Of a stretch of 64,000 nucleotides of DNA, positions 49,801-57,986 are shown one piece after another. Location of the stretch: assembly GCA_913062815.1 (NCBI GenBank), contig CAJXWZ010000003.1, positions 154,887-218,886 of the forward strand, given 5' to 3'. This DNA is from an uncultured Colwellia sp. (GTDB lineage Bacteria; Pseudomonadota; Gammaproteobacteria; Enterobacterales; Alteromonadaceae). Within the stretch, counting starts at the first letter, position 1; the number at the start of each line of letters is the position of its first letter. The notes below the pieces were generated by a model, which was not told where the DNA came from, made no database searches, and saw only the letters and a list, made by a program, of their open reading frames with translations. The position numbers and the translations under genes are program-made.

Positions 49801-51052
49801 TAGCACCTCAGAAATCACTATAGTTGTTTCTTCGGTAAACGATGCGCCCAGTGCAAACCATGTTAGCTTTACCTTAATAGAAGATGAAACCTTAACAGAG
49901 CTATTAACAGCCACAGATGTAGATGGAGATTCATTACGCTTTAATACCAGCCTAGCTCCTGAGTTTGGCACGCTTTCAGTGGCAGAGGATGGCAGTTTCA
50001 CTTACCAACCTGAGTTAAACTTTGATTTAGAAGATAAATTTGAAGTTGTAGTTTCTGATAGTCAAGGAGGGTCTAGCACCTTTGAAGTGACCGTTACCAT
50101 TATACCCGTTAATGACGCGCCTACATTAGGAGTGAATGTTTTCTCTATGGTTGAAGATAGCGAGCTATCTTCAACTATTATCTTTAATGACATAGATTCT
50201 GATGAACATAGCTTTGAAATTATTGAAACGCCAAGCCACGGCAGTGTGACATTAAACCAAGGCCAATTTACTTATATACCTGAGCAAAACTACCAAGGGA
50301 TTGATCGCTTTAGCGTTAAAGTCACTGATAACGAAAACTTAAGTGTAGAAGGAGAAGTCACGCTTCAAATCAGTAGCATTAATGATGTACCTCACCTTCT
50401 TACGCCAGCTTTTACACTAGATGAAGACAGCACACTAACCACTACTGTAGAGGTTAGTGATATTGAAAACCATGAAATCACTATAGAGGTTGTAGACAAA
50501 AGCGCGGTGAATGGCGAATTGAGCATAAATAGTGCAGGAGAGTTTACTTATACGCCAAGTGAAGACTACAACGGCATGTCAAGTTTTCAAATTCGTTTAC
50601 GCGATAGTGAAGGGGCAAGTGCAGAGCACAATATCACGTTAACGGTTCTACCCGTTGATGATATACCTGTAGTAACAGTGCAAGATTTTTCGTTGTCAAA
50701 CAGCACGGATTATTCCGGCAACTTGCCACAGCAAGATATTGACGGTGAAAGTTTAAGTTACAATATCCAAACAAGCACCACAAACGGTACTTTAGAGTTG
50801 TCAGCAGAGGGAGTCTATAGCTATAAGCCTAATGCCTCATTTTCAGGTACCGACTCATTTACTTATACGGTATCTGATGGTGTTAATACGCTAACGGGTA
50901 CGGTCAACTTCACTGTTCAAGCTCCTCCTCCCAAAGTTATAGAAACAAAAGAAACCAGCTCTGGTGGTGGTAGCTTTAATCTAGTGCTCATGATGTTGTT
51001 ACTTTTAACGTGCAGGTATCGCTATCAAAATAACAATATACGGGTGAGGTAA
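46841..51052 (+). CDS. Large surface protein: propeller-like head, eight cadherin-like repeats, GlyGly-CTERM tail
   Basis: The 1403-residue product has a signal peptide (FFVKFFPVFILILLQFSTNN, cut after IAQ) and a GTG start. Residues about 30-640 are made of repeated beta-rich strands with LVIVD-like phrases, suggesting a beta-propeller. Residues about 640-1370 are eight tandem cadherin-like (tandem-95) units of about 90 residues, each with DEDxxL, DxDGD and a closing VNDAP or similar. The Asp pattern suits calcium binding. The end SSGGGSFNLVLMMLLLL followed by CRYRYQ resembles a GlyGly-CTERM sorting tail cut by rhombosortase, so type II secretion to the cell surface is likely. The binding partner is unknown. 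Confidence 0.85.
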   Translation: MTFFVKFFPVFILILLQFSTNNVIAQEAKLLKQGEWGSGTYKEMVLLNDLYYVATNEGQIDIFDPSMPTAESLVGQINLDDQIEFLGMHNNRLVILTSHLISIYDVSNITELTLNFYFRFSSSRSSDSYSFKDIAIDEKIYYVGYDNEIYVISENNGAYSLEKEIESVLPKKPSFYIFASDNYFYLFVVYYNSVTSKWITAIEQYKVADNSLVASVVTEGLDSTKKILFDDEERFIIITESAFQVINISNNAINTLGSYPNTQYDYWNRHAYKNNELKVLYRSGKIDSYFIAEDHQIIFQQSTDLQIPVKVSHMKWLDNSLIALSEGYGLIEFEFSNNEFENIKFFYNQTGKFDKGVMQGEYYLLPRENRIDVINVMDKSNIVLHKRLDKSIQKITQHGDKYILESDLSLITGELTDTLDFIYEHEINYSRSRFLYDSIKNEEFFYSLYSAVGNFVSRYDISTPYSIYREPIEIEFPEGQKCPQTLRFINNKLAVYDPCYNGIHLLNNINNDNFEIEQLIKDPSGHATPEIANNLIYYATNNSLAIYSLSDSNQLVQMNSYSMDWENYHSLRLKVVGNYLIAYTLSYVYFFELTSKENPKFLHKFQIPLGKFSFAEFQKSDDTLIAITPSGIQFYQINKAPTASVEQLTIDEDSAPEPILIFTDPESDSMTFSITQAATHGEAIFLELGLVYFPNINFNGEDSVIVKAQDVHGNFIEHEVSITVEPVNDAPTINTSSLTIDEDTLLTTQIEGEDIDGDTLQFTLDENPSHATASLSETGELTIEPDANFNGSDSLTITVTDSHGASFSTVIEITITPVNDSPTLSENNFNTDEDTVLNASLIATDIDGDVLSYTLDSTATSGTLTLQDTGNFSYQPNTNFDGSDSFIVSITDGEITIQETILVEVNPINDAPSITTTTVQAIEDTTFIGQINATDVEGDSLVYAIATLPLSGQATITQTGELTYTPSENFNGSDSIAISVTDSQAASSTSEITIVVSSVNDAPSANHVSFTLIEDETLTELLTATDVDGDSLRFNTSLAPEFGTLSVAEDGSFTYQPELNFDLEDKFEVVVSDSQGGSSTFEVTVTIIPVNDAPTLGVNVFSMVEDSELSSTIIFNDIDSDEHSFEIIETPSHGSVTLNQGQFTYIPEQNYQGIDRFSVKVTDNENLSVEGEVTLQISSINDVPHLLTPAFTLDEDSTLTTTVEVSDIENHEITIEVVDKSAVNGELSINSAGEFTYTPSEDYNGMSSFQIRLRDSEGASAEHNITLTVLPVDDIPVVTVQDFSLSNSTDYSGNLPQQDIDGESLSYNIQTSTTNGTLELSAEGVYSYKPNASFSGTDSFTYTVSDGVNTLTGTVNFTVQAPPPKVIETKETSSGGGSFNLVLMMLLLLTCRYRYQNNNIRVR

Positions 51053-51087
51053 ATACATTTACATCTCAAATTATTCACTGATAATAT

Positions 51088-51103
51088 AAAGCGATGCTTT
51101 TTT
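51088..51103 (+). terminator. Short terminator candidate after the cadherin-like gene
   Basis: AAAGC-GAT-GCTTT followed by TTT on the plus strand, 36 bases past the stop. The stem is only 5 bp. Confidence 0.35.
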
Positions 51104-51111
51104 AAGTGTTA

Positions 51112-51288
51112 TTAACCATCAAACCGAGAAGTAGATTGTTGTATATAACGCTCATCAATCTGTCTAATTCGTTCTAAATGTTTAATATGAGCACGACGAG
51201 CCGCATAGGCAAAAATGCTAATAATGATAACGACAGGGATTACAATTGAGAAAGGTTCTTGCGTAAAGAAGTTAGTTAGCCATTCCAT
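51112..51288 (-). CDS. Small membrane protein (58 aa)
   Basis: A short gene with ATAGGAATTTAACC before its ATG. The product starts MEWLTNFFTQEPF, has one hydrophobic segment (SIVIPVVIIISIFAYAA, residues 14-30) and then a basic, charged tail (RRAHIKHLERIRQIDERY). Its topology would be one inner-membrane helix with the tail in the cytoplasm. The clean ribosome site, the membrane segment followed by positive charges, and a gap otherwise without genes support it. No family is recognised. It lies 96 bases downstream of the ABC permease on the same strand. Confidence 0.7.
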   Translation of the reverse strand: MEWLTNFFTQEPFSIVIPVVIIISIFAYAARRAHIKHLERIRQIDERYIQQSTSRFDG

Positions 51289-51384
51289 GGTTAAATTCCT
51301 ATGAAGAGTGAATCAAGTTCAGCCGAAATACTGAAAGTTTATAGATATAACCCAATCATAGCATAACTTTCACAATGTGCTGAA

Positions 51385-52419
51385 TTATCGCTCAGTATTC
51401 CAGCTAAAGAAATAAGCACCTAGAGACAAAAATACTGCACTCATCACCACTAAACAGGTTACGTGATAGCTTATATCTGCCAAAGTTGCACCTTCGGTTA
51501 TCACTTTACGTGCCCCTGCAACTAAATGCGTTAACGGCAATATATCAGCAAAGCTTTTTAATGCCGGCGGCGCTCCTTCTAAACTAAACCAAACCCCTGA
51601 AAGCATCATCATTGGCCATGAAGTTAGATTTAACAAGCCACCAATTAACTCTTCACTTTTACTTCGACTTGCGACCAGTAATCCTAAGCTAATTAAGCAA
51701 AAAGCGCCAAGCATACCGATGATAAGCAAATCGAAGTAGCTACCTAACATAAAGAAATCAAACAGCAAATTACAGCCACTATAAACAATGGCAGACATAA
51801 ACATCACAATAAATAAGCGAGATAATAACTGCGCTGAGACAAATTCAAAGGCTGATAATGGCGTTGCTTTTAGTCGCTTTAACACAGCGTTTTTTCTATA
51901 ACGCACAATGACATAACCTACACCAAACAAACAGCTAAACATCATATTCATGCCGAGAATACCGGGAAGCACCCAATCAACATAGCGAATTTTTTTACCC
52001 GTAGTTAGCAAACGGGTATATCCTTGCAGTTTATTGGCGAATATTTTTTCTACCAAATAGCTTTTTGCCGATTCATTATTTACCCAATAACGATTAGTGC
52101 CAGGTTCAACGACCATATCGATCGTGTGCCGACTCAATTTATTTTTTGCCGAATCGACTTCGTTGTAGTTAATAAAATCAATAAATCTCACTTCACTAAA
52201 AATAGTATCCTTTGCTTTAGTGCTCGTCATTACTTCGTTATTTAGCGCTTGCACTATACCCACTTTATAAGCAGAGCGACCATCTCCAGAAAATATAAAA
52301 GAAAAACCCACCAGCAACAAAACTGGAAAAAACAAGTTCCACCCTAGTGATGATTTATCACGAAAAAACTCGATATTTCTGGCTTTAAAGACGGCAAAAA
52401 AACGTTTTATATTCATCAT
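51385..52419 (-). CDS. ABC-2 type transporter permease
   Basis: A 344-residue permease of the ABC-2 family. The first membrane segment (LGWNLFFPVLLLVGFSFIF) is followed by a periplasmic loop of about 100 residues, then five more segments between 150 and 335. The loop shape resembles drug and Na+ exporters (YhhJ/NatB-like, DrrB-like). The start overlaps the end of the ATPase gene by 4 bases (ATGA), so the two make one exporter. The substrate cannot be told from sequence. Confidence 0.9.
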   Translation of the reverse strand: MMNIKRFFAVFKARNIEFFRDKSSLGWNLFFPVLLLVGFSFIFSGDGRSAYKVGIVQALNNEVMTSTKAKDTIFSEVRFIDFINYNEVDSAKNKLSRHTIDMVVEPGTNRYWVNNESAKSYLVEKIFANKLQGYTRLLTTGKKIRYVDWVLPGILGMNMMFSCLFGVGYVIVRYRKNAVLKRLKATPLSAFEFVSAQLLSRLFIVMFMSAIVYSGCNLLFDFFMLGSYFDLLIIGMLGAFCLISLGLLVASRSKSEELIGGLLNLTSWPMMMLSGVWFSLEGAPPALKSFADILPLTHLVAGARKVITEGATLADISYHVTCLVVMSAVFLSLGAYFFSWNTER

Positions 52420-53315
52420 GAATCCCTTAGAGAATGACCGGTTAAATGTAAGAATAAATCATCCAAATTTGGCGATTTAACATGTAAACCCGACAAAGAA
52501 ACTTTTTGCTCCATCAGCATTGCCAAAGTATGTTCAACATTCTGTGTGGTAATTTCTACCCGACCAGCAGATAAAAGCCATTTGTTTTTTTCTACTAAAG
52601 TCGACGGAACCTGCTGCTGCGGCAAATAAATAAAGACATCATTAAAGTGTTTATTTAGCAGTTGTTGAGGCGTTCCTGATTCAATAATTTTCCCCTGATC
52701 CATAATAACAATATCGTCACAGAGTTGCTCCGCTTCATCCATGTAATGAGTAGTTAGAATAACGGTTTTATTTTGTGCTTTAATGTTTTTAATTAGTTGC
52801 CAAAAGTTTCGTCGAGCATGCGGGTCTAACCCTGTTGTTGGCTCATCGAGGAAAATAATTTCAGGATCATTAATAAGCGCTAAGGCAAGTAACAAACGTT
52901 GTCTTTGTCCGCCCGAGAGTAACCGATTATCTCTATTTAAAAATTCGCTTAAATCGCAAAGGTCAATGATTTTATCTTGTGCTAAAGCGTGTTGGTAAAA
53001 AGAAGCAAATAAATTCAGTGTTTCTTTTACCGTTAAAAAATCTTGCAACGCTGTATGCTGAAATTGTATGCCTATTTGCTGAGAGATATTATGATCAACG
53101 GCTTTACTTTGGTTGTTTATATTTTGATAAACAACTGAGCCAGCATTTGCAGCAATGATACCTTCCATAATTTCAATGGTGGTAGTTTTACCTGCACCAT
53201 TAGGTCCTAGCAGGCCAAAACAATGTCCCTGCTGAACATTAAAACTAATATCATTGACGGCAATTACATCTTTATATTTTTTTGTTAAACCCTCAACACA
53301 AATAGCAGCACTCAT
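52416..53315 (-). CDS. ABC transporter ATP-binding protein
   Basis: A 299-residue ATPase of the DrrA/CcmA-like export class. Walker A is LLGPNGAGKTT near residues 35-45, the signature is LLSGGQRQRL near 133-142, and Walker B is IIFLDEPTTGLDP near 153-165, with the switch His in ILTTHYMDEAE. The C-terminal 80 residues are the extension typical of ABC-2 partners. The start is 83 bases from a Fur box that also faces the two small genes on the other strand, so iron control is possible. Confidence 0.93.
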   Translation of the reverse strand: MSAAICVEGLTKKYKDVIAVNDISFNVQQGHCFGLLGPNGAGKTTTIEIMEGIIAANAGSVVYQNINNQSKAVDHNISQQIGIQFQHTALQDFLTVKETLNLFASFYQHALAQDKIIDLCDLSEFLNRDNRLLSGGQRQRLLLALALINDPEIIFLDEPTTGLDPHARRNFWQLIKNIKAQNKTVILTTHYMDEAEQLCDDIVIMDQGKIIESGTPQQLLNKHFNDVFIYLPQQQVPSTLVEKNKWLLSAGRVEITTQNVEHTLAMLMEQKVSLSGLHVKSPNLDDLFLHLTGHSLRDS

Positions 53316-53397
53316 GCTTTATAAATCCTTATAGCAACAACTAACTGTTCACTTTATTGTACTTAATTTAATTGAAATAGCATTACATTTTCACAAG

Positions 53398-53412
53398 TGA
53401 TAACAATTATCA
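53398..53412. promoter_or_regulatory. Fur box
   Basis: TGATAACAATTATCA matches the 7-1-7 Fur motif TGATAATnATTATCA at 13 of 14 defined positions. It sits in the middle of the 164-base divergent gap between the ABC exporter and the small-gene pair. Confidence 0.75.
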
Positions 53413-53479
53413 TTTGCATTTACTTTTATCTTCGTTTACCTTTAATAATAGTTAGCAAAAAAGATTATAAGGATAAGAC

Positions 53480-53704
53480 ATGACTACTCAACTACCTAGT
53501 TCAGCCAAAACTAACATTAAAGTACAGGTAGAGTTTTCTAGCAATATTCTTAAAGAGTTACTTAAGTCAGGTTTGCTACATGGCGATGATTGCAAGTGCT
53601 TAAATGCCAGTGCCAAACAAGTGCTTTGGCAAGCATTATTAACTGCCAGTACAAATAGCGATATAAGTAACGGTACAAATAGGGAGAGTCAATTATGTGC
53701 TTAA
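53480..53704 (+). CDS. Small protein (74 aa), first of a Fur-box pair
   Basis: The family is not recognised. The 74-residue soluble protein begins MTTQLPSSAKTNIKVQVEFS and is predicted mostly helical after residue 20. A DDCKC motif is at residues 36-40 and one further Cys is at 73. AAGGATAAGAC before the ATG is a good ribosome site, and the Fur box lies 67 bases upstream. It overlaps the next gene by 10 bases. Together these mark a real iron-controlled gene. A role in iron or Fe-S handling is suggested only by context and Cys content. Confidence 0.65.
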   Translation: MTTQLPSSAKTNIKVQVEFSSNILKELLKSGLLHGDDCKCLNASAKQVLWQALLTASTNSDISNGTNRESQLCA

Positions 53705-53910
53705 AAGCATCTACAGAATTTCTACAATTAGAAAGCTGGTTAACAATACTTATCACTACTTATAAAGATAGCCCAAGCATCGGCTTAGCCAAAACAATTA
53801 GCTATTACTTAAGTAGACTTTTACATCACGACGATATTAACTTTTGTGGTTTTAAGCGTTGTGATTACTTAGTGATGCAAAAATATTGGTGTTGGCAAGC
53901 GAGATGTTAG
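53695..53910 (+). CDS. Small Cys-rich protein (71 aa), second of a Fur-box pair
   Basis: The family is not recognised. The 71-residue protein has Cys at positions 2, 51, 56, 66 and 71. CGFKRC and YWCWQARC lie near the end, where a metal could be bound. The first 45 residues are helical and Leu/Ile-rich. AGGGAGAG precedes the ATG, and it overlaps the previous gene by 10 bases, so the two are co-translated. Its last codons overlap the end of tmcA on the other strand by 4 bases. Confidence 0.62.
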   Translation: MCLKASTEFLQLESWLTILITTYKDSPSIGLAKTISYYLSRLLHHDDINFCGFKRCDYLVMQKYWCWQARC

Positions 53911-56045
53911 CTTACATTTAGCGACTGAACAATTGATTGTAAACGTTGCTCAAAGGCTTTTTTACCACTAAAACCATAGTGCTCGCATACTGCTTTTACA
54001 TTATGCTTTTGTAAAATCCGCATAATCAATATTAACAAACCTTTATTTTCTAACGCTTTATCGACAATAAGTTGCTGTTTTAGCCATAAATGTAAACTAA
54101 AAGCACAGGTCGAATACTGACGATGGCCAAGCGAGAAAGCGCTGATACTGGCTTTATCACGTTCGCTTAACTTTTCTAGTAAAATTACAGGGCAATAATG
54201 AATAATGAGTGCCACTAACTCGGTAGGTAAAAATTTATATTCATCGGTGAGTAAATAGTCAAAGCTTCGATAAAACTCTGTGTTTATATCAAGTAATGCC
54301 GTTTCACTAGTATTTGACAGCGCTTTTAACACCAGTGCTGATTGCTCCCCGCTAGCTTTATCTTTAGTAAAGCCTATACGCGCTAGTACAAAGTTACTTT
54401 GTAGCCAAAAGGAAAGTAAAGGCGTAGTTGCGCCAAAACTAGCGGCTAAAAAGTCAGCTCCTTGCCTTGAGGCAAGATTTGCTATTTTAGCTAAGAAATA
54501 TTGGCCAAGCCCTTGATGCTGTAATTGAGGATGCACAGCAATGCGCACAATCCGTAGATAATAATACTGAAAAGCGTGCTCAAAACCACACTGTGTTAAT
54601 AAAGATTGCGGAGCAAAATTATTTTTTAATCGACGTTTTGACTGGCTAATTGCATGCACTTCATCAACGCCAATATCAGTGTTATTTAAACGACCTTCGT
54701 TCATTAACATAGCCACCCCAACAACTTGCTCATTGGCGAACAAACATACCAGCTGTACATGCTCGTTATCTAATAGCATTTGTACATCACTTGGTTTAGT
54801 CTGATAATGGGCGGTAACAAGTACGGCAAATACCTGCCTAAGCAACTTCTCATTATTAACTAATTCAGTTGTACTTACTTGCTCAAATGATAGTGATGAC
54901 AGCTCGATAGCTTGGTCATCACTAGCAATATCTTTTAATGCTGCATCGAGCAAGCAAGCATCAAAAGTTAATCGCTCTAAAGGATCATTTAAACGCCAAC
55001 GAATGGGTTCATTAATATGTAAATTTTGCCATTGAGGAAAATTTTTCGTCAAGATCTGCTGGAACTTTAGAGTGAAACCACGCCCTGCCCCTTCATAACC
55101 ATGAATAGTACTAGCAAAAACGGTACGTGAATATTTATTAAGTAGTTGTTCAAGCAAATAGATAGGAATAGCGGCTGCCTCATCTACTAATAATAAGCTA
55201 GCGGTCACTTTTTTCTTAAGCAGTTGATCTACAGCAATAAATTCAAGAGTGCCAAATTGAGTGATAAAATGATTATTTTGTAATTCCCCTGCAGGAAAGC
55301 TCTTTGCTAATTGTTTATAAAATATAGCTAACGAACCAATATCCGCGGCGGTAGCAACAATAGCCAATTTATTGTCATTTGTAGCCTTAGCGAGCAACTC
55401 TGCGCAAGCAATAGCTAACGCTGATGACTTTCCTCTCCCCCTATCGGCGGTAAGTACTAGCGGCCGATTTCTTTTGCCTCTTAATACTTTGATAATTGCA
55501 TCGACGGCGATGACTTGCTCTTGAGTTGCACATAGGTAAGCTAAAGAGTCTGACTCATCAGTTGATTTTTGAAAGCTTTCTTTTAATGATTGCTGAACAA
55601 TATTATCGCCCTGTTCAATAACCACATGCTCTGCATAATCATTTAGCAAACGATAGAATCGCTGAAAGAAACGGCTAGACTTAACACCAGAAAGATCATT
55701 CACTAACAAAATCATGATGCCACCGGCAACTAATGTACCGGATAGTGCAGCAAAAGCGTCAATTGAAAAGCCTTCTCCTTGAAAAACTACAACATCACTT
55801 TCGCTGCCAAGCTTATCTCGAAAGCGTTGCTTGTTAACATTAGCCTTAAAATGATCACCATCTCCATATATCAACCATGTTTTACTGCTTGGCTGAGTGG
55901 TTTCGGTAAATTGTTCATCAATAGATTTTAATAATTCGTATGCCCAATCACTTCCCCCGGACAATACCACTAAACGACGTTCATTTGACATCAATGCTTG
56001 TTGTTGATTTTGATGAAACCAGCTGAAAAATGCTTTGTCTTGCAT
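53907..56045 (-). CDS. tmcA: tRNA(Met) cytidine acetyltransferase TmcA
   Basis: TmcA makes N4-acetylcytidine at the wobble base of elongator tRNA-Met, using ATP and acetyl-CoA. The 712-residue protein has the usual three parts. An N-terminal DUF1726-like domain shows RRLVVLSGGSDWAYELL. A helicase-like ATPase follows, with Walker A TADRGRGKSSALA near residue 200 and LLVDEAAAIP as Walker B. A GNAT domain from about 400 shows RIVRIAVHPQLQHQGLGQYF. The length matches the bacterial family. Confidence 0.95.
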   Translation of the reverse strand: MQDKAFFSWFHQNQQQALMSNERRLVVLSGGSDWAYELLKSIDEQFTETTQPSSKTWLIYGDGDHFKANVNKQRFRDKLGSESDVVVFQGEGFSIDAFAALSGTLVAGGIMILLVNDLSGVKSSRFFQRFYRLLNDYAEHVVIEQGDNIVQQSLKESFQKSTDESDSLAYLCATQEQVIAVDAIIKVLRGKRNRPLVLTADRGRGKSSALAIACAELLAKATNDNKLAIVATAADIGSLAIFYKQLAKSFPAGELQNNHFITQFGTLEFIAVDQLLKKKVTASLLLVDEAAAIPIYLLEQLLNKYSRTVFASTIHGYEGAGRGFTLKFQQILTKNFPQWQNLHINEPIRWRLNDPLERLTFDACLLDAALKDIASDDQAIELSSLSFEQVSTTELVNNEKLLRQVFAVLVTAHYQTKPSDVQMLLDNEHVQLVCLFANEQVVGVAMLMNEGRLNNTDIGVDEVHAISQSKRRLKNNFAPQSLLTQCGFEHAFQYYYLRIVRIAVHPQLQHQGLGQYFLAKIANLASRQGADFLAASFGATTPLLSFWLQSNFVLARIGFTKDKASGEQSALVLKALSNTSETALLDINTEFYRSFDYLLTDEYKFLPTELVALIIHYCPVILLEKLSERDKASISAFSLGHRQYSTCAFSLHLWLKQQLIVDKALENKGLLILIMRILQKHNVKAVCEHYGFSGKKAFEQRLQSIVQSLNVS

Positions 56046-56211
56046 GCTAAATATGTCAAACAGTTAATTTTATATATAGCAATAGTTTATCAAGCAATTT
56101 CGACTACACCAATAAAATAAAATAGAAAACTATCATAAAATTTTGTTGAAAATGTCTAATTCCTTGCCTATGTTGATATTGAAAGACGTTATTTTTTTGT
56201 GAGTTAATCTG

Positions 56212-56415
56212 ATGATGAGTGATGATGAATTTTTAGACGACATTGATGAGGGTAATGATAACTTTGAACCAGAAGTTGACATTGAGTCACGCGAACTCGC
56301 CGAGAGAAAAGCAGAAGAACAGGCGCAAAAGAATTTGCTTGCTCGTAAACGAATAGATGACTTACTAGAGAGAAAAAGGTTAAAGGACCTTATAGATGAC
56401 GAAGATGACTGGTGA
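56212..56415 (+). CDS. PA3496-family small protein
   Basis: A 67-residue, highly charged protein. The N-terminal third is acidic (SDDEFLDDIDEGND) and the rest is a predicted helix (LAERKAEEQAQK, then ARKRIDDLLERKRLKDLIDD). The RRxIExxxExRxLxxxxxD type pattern matches the small proteins named PA3496 family putative envelope integrity protein. Their function is not established. The gene is divergent from tmcA and lies 95 bases before the amidohydrolase. Confidence 0.68.
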   Translation: MMSDDEFLDDIDEGNDNFEPEVDIESRELAERKAEEQAQKNLLARKRIDDLLERKRLKDLIDDEDDW

Positions 56416-56510
56416 GTTACTCTCGTAATTATTAAGTAATATTCGTGTTCATTGAATAAATAAAGTATGGTTTAATCATATACAAATTCAATAACAATAA
56501 AAGCCTAAAT

Positions 56511-57857
56511 ATGTTCAATAAACGTAAACAAAGCACCCCTAAGAAAATCACCCGTACATTACTTCCGCTAGTGCTTCTGGCAAGTACTAGCGCAAACATT
56601 CAAGCTAATGAGCATACCTCTGCAGAGAATGTTGCAAAGTTTGCCACTAAAATTGAAGCCGATGTAATTCAGTGGCGTCGTCATTTCCATCAACACCCAG
56701 AGCTTTCAAATAGAGAATTCGAAACCGCCAAGACAATTGCTAAATACTTAAGATCTTTAGGGCTGGAAGTACAAACAGGTGTGGCCAAAACAGGTGTGGT
56801 TGCCATTTTGGATTCAGGAAAACCAGGCCCTGTGGTAGCCCTTCGTGCTGACATTGATGGTTTACCGGTCACTGAAAGTGTCAACTTACCTTTTGCTTCA
56901 AAAGTAACTTCTACTTATAACGGACAAGATGTAGGCGTAATGCATGCTTGTGGTCACGATACTCATATAGCAATGCTTATGGGCGCGGCAAAAATATTAA
57001 CGTCAATGAAAGATAAATTGCACGGTAAGGTTAAGTTCATTTTTCAACCCGCTGAAGAAGGTGCACCAGAAGGAGAAACAGGTGGGGCTGAGATAATGGT
57101 TAAAGAAGGTGTGTTAAGTAAACCGAATGTTGATGTTATTTTTGGCCTGCACATAAGCTCTGCTAAAGAAGTTGGCACCGTTCATTATCGTGCAGGTGGC
57201 ATAATGGCTGCTGTTGATCCGTTTAAAGTCGTAGTAAAAGGTAAGCAATCACACGGGGCTTATCCTTGGAATAGTATTGACCCTATTGTCACCTCGGCAC
57301 AAATCATTATGGGTTTACAAACTATTGTAAGTCGTGAAGTTGAGTTAATTGACAGTGCAGCGGTTGTTACTGTTGGTATGATTCACGGTGGCACACGCTC
57401 TAACATTATTCCAAATGAAGTTGAAATGGTGGGTACTATTCGTACCCTTAACCCGGAAATACGTAAGCATATACATAAGTCAGTTCACAATAAAGTTACC
57501 AGCATTGCTAAAAGTATGAATGCTCAAGCATCGGTGACTTTGCCCTTAGATTATAGCTACCCTATTACCTATAACGATGAAGACTTGATGACGGAAATGC
57601 TGCCAGTATTACACGCTACTGCAGGGGCTGATAACGCTAAAGTAACCAATCCTGTTACTGGCGCTGAAGACTTCTCATTCTTCCAAGAAAAAGTCCCTGG
57701 GTTATATTTATTTGTTGGTGGACGCTCAAAATCAATTACTGCTGAACAAGCACCTGATCACCATACCCCGGAATTTGAAATTGATGAAAGCGGTATGAAG
57801 CTTGGTGTGGAGCTATTAACTAATTTAACGATAAATTATATGACAAACCATCATTAA
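56511..57857 (+). CDS. M20 family amidohydrolase, secreted
   Basis: A 448-residue zinc hydrolase of the M20D type (IAA-amino-acid/hippurate hydrolase-like). A signal peptide (TLLPLVLLASTSANIQAN, cleavage near residue 32) sends it to the periplasm. The metal site uses HACGHDTH near 145-152, EEGAPEG near 180 and HHTPEF near the end. The dimerisation domain starts at about 225 with KVVVKGKQSHGAYP. It would cleave N-acyl or N-aryl amino acids. A hairpin terminator follows the stop. Confidence 0.9.
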   Translation: MFNKRKQSTPKKITRTLLPLVLLASTSANIQANEHTSAENVAKFATKIEADVIQWRRHFHQHPELSNREFETAKTIAKYLRSLGLEVQTGVAKTGVVAILDSGKPGPVVALRADIDGLPVTESVNLPFASKVTSTYNGQDVGVMHACGHDTHIAMLMGAAKILTSMKDKLHGKVKFIFQPAEEGAPEGETGGAEIMVKEGVLSKPNVDVIFGLHISSAKEVGTVHYRAGGIMAAVDPFKVVVKGKQSHGAYPWNSIDPIVTSAQIIMGLQTIVSREVELIDSAAVVTVGMIHGGTRSNIIPNEVEMVGTIRTLNPEIRKHIHKSVHNKVTSIAKSMNAQASVTLPLDYSYPITYNDEDLMTEMLPVLHATAGADNAKVTNPVTGAEDFSFFQEKVPGLYLFVGGRSKSITAEQAPDHHTPEFEIDESGMKLGVELLTNLTINYMTNHH

Positions 57858-57870
57858 ACTTCATTGCGCT

Positions 57871-57937
57871 TATACCCAAGTTATTTCAACATACAGAATT
57901 AAGTATAGTAAACTACTTGGGTATAGTGTTTTTCTTT
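57871..57937 (+). terminator. Terminator with long loop after the amidohydrolase
   Basis: TATACCCAAGT (57871-57881) and ACTTGGGTATA (57915-57925) are exact complements, followed by GTGTTTTTCTTT. The 33-base loop and the arm sequence suggest a dispersed palindromic repeat doing duty as a terminator. Confidence 0.65.
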
Positions 57938-57986
57938 AACTAAGATACTGATAAAATACCTCTTATTTTAATTTACATTTCTCCTT

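Noticed and set aside
40155..53910. Integrated element or genomic island at tRNA-Arg
   Set aside because: No integrase, no transposase and no second copy of the tRNA 3' end were found, so only an accessory region can be claimed.
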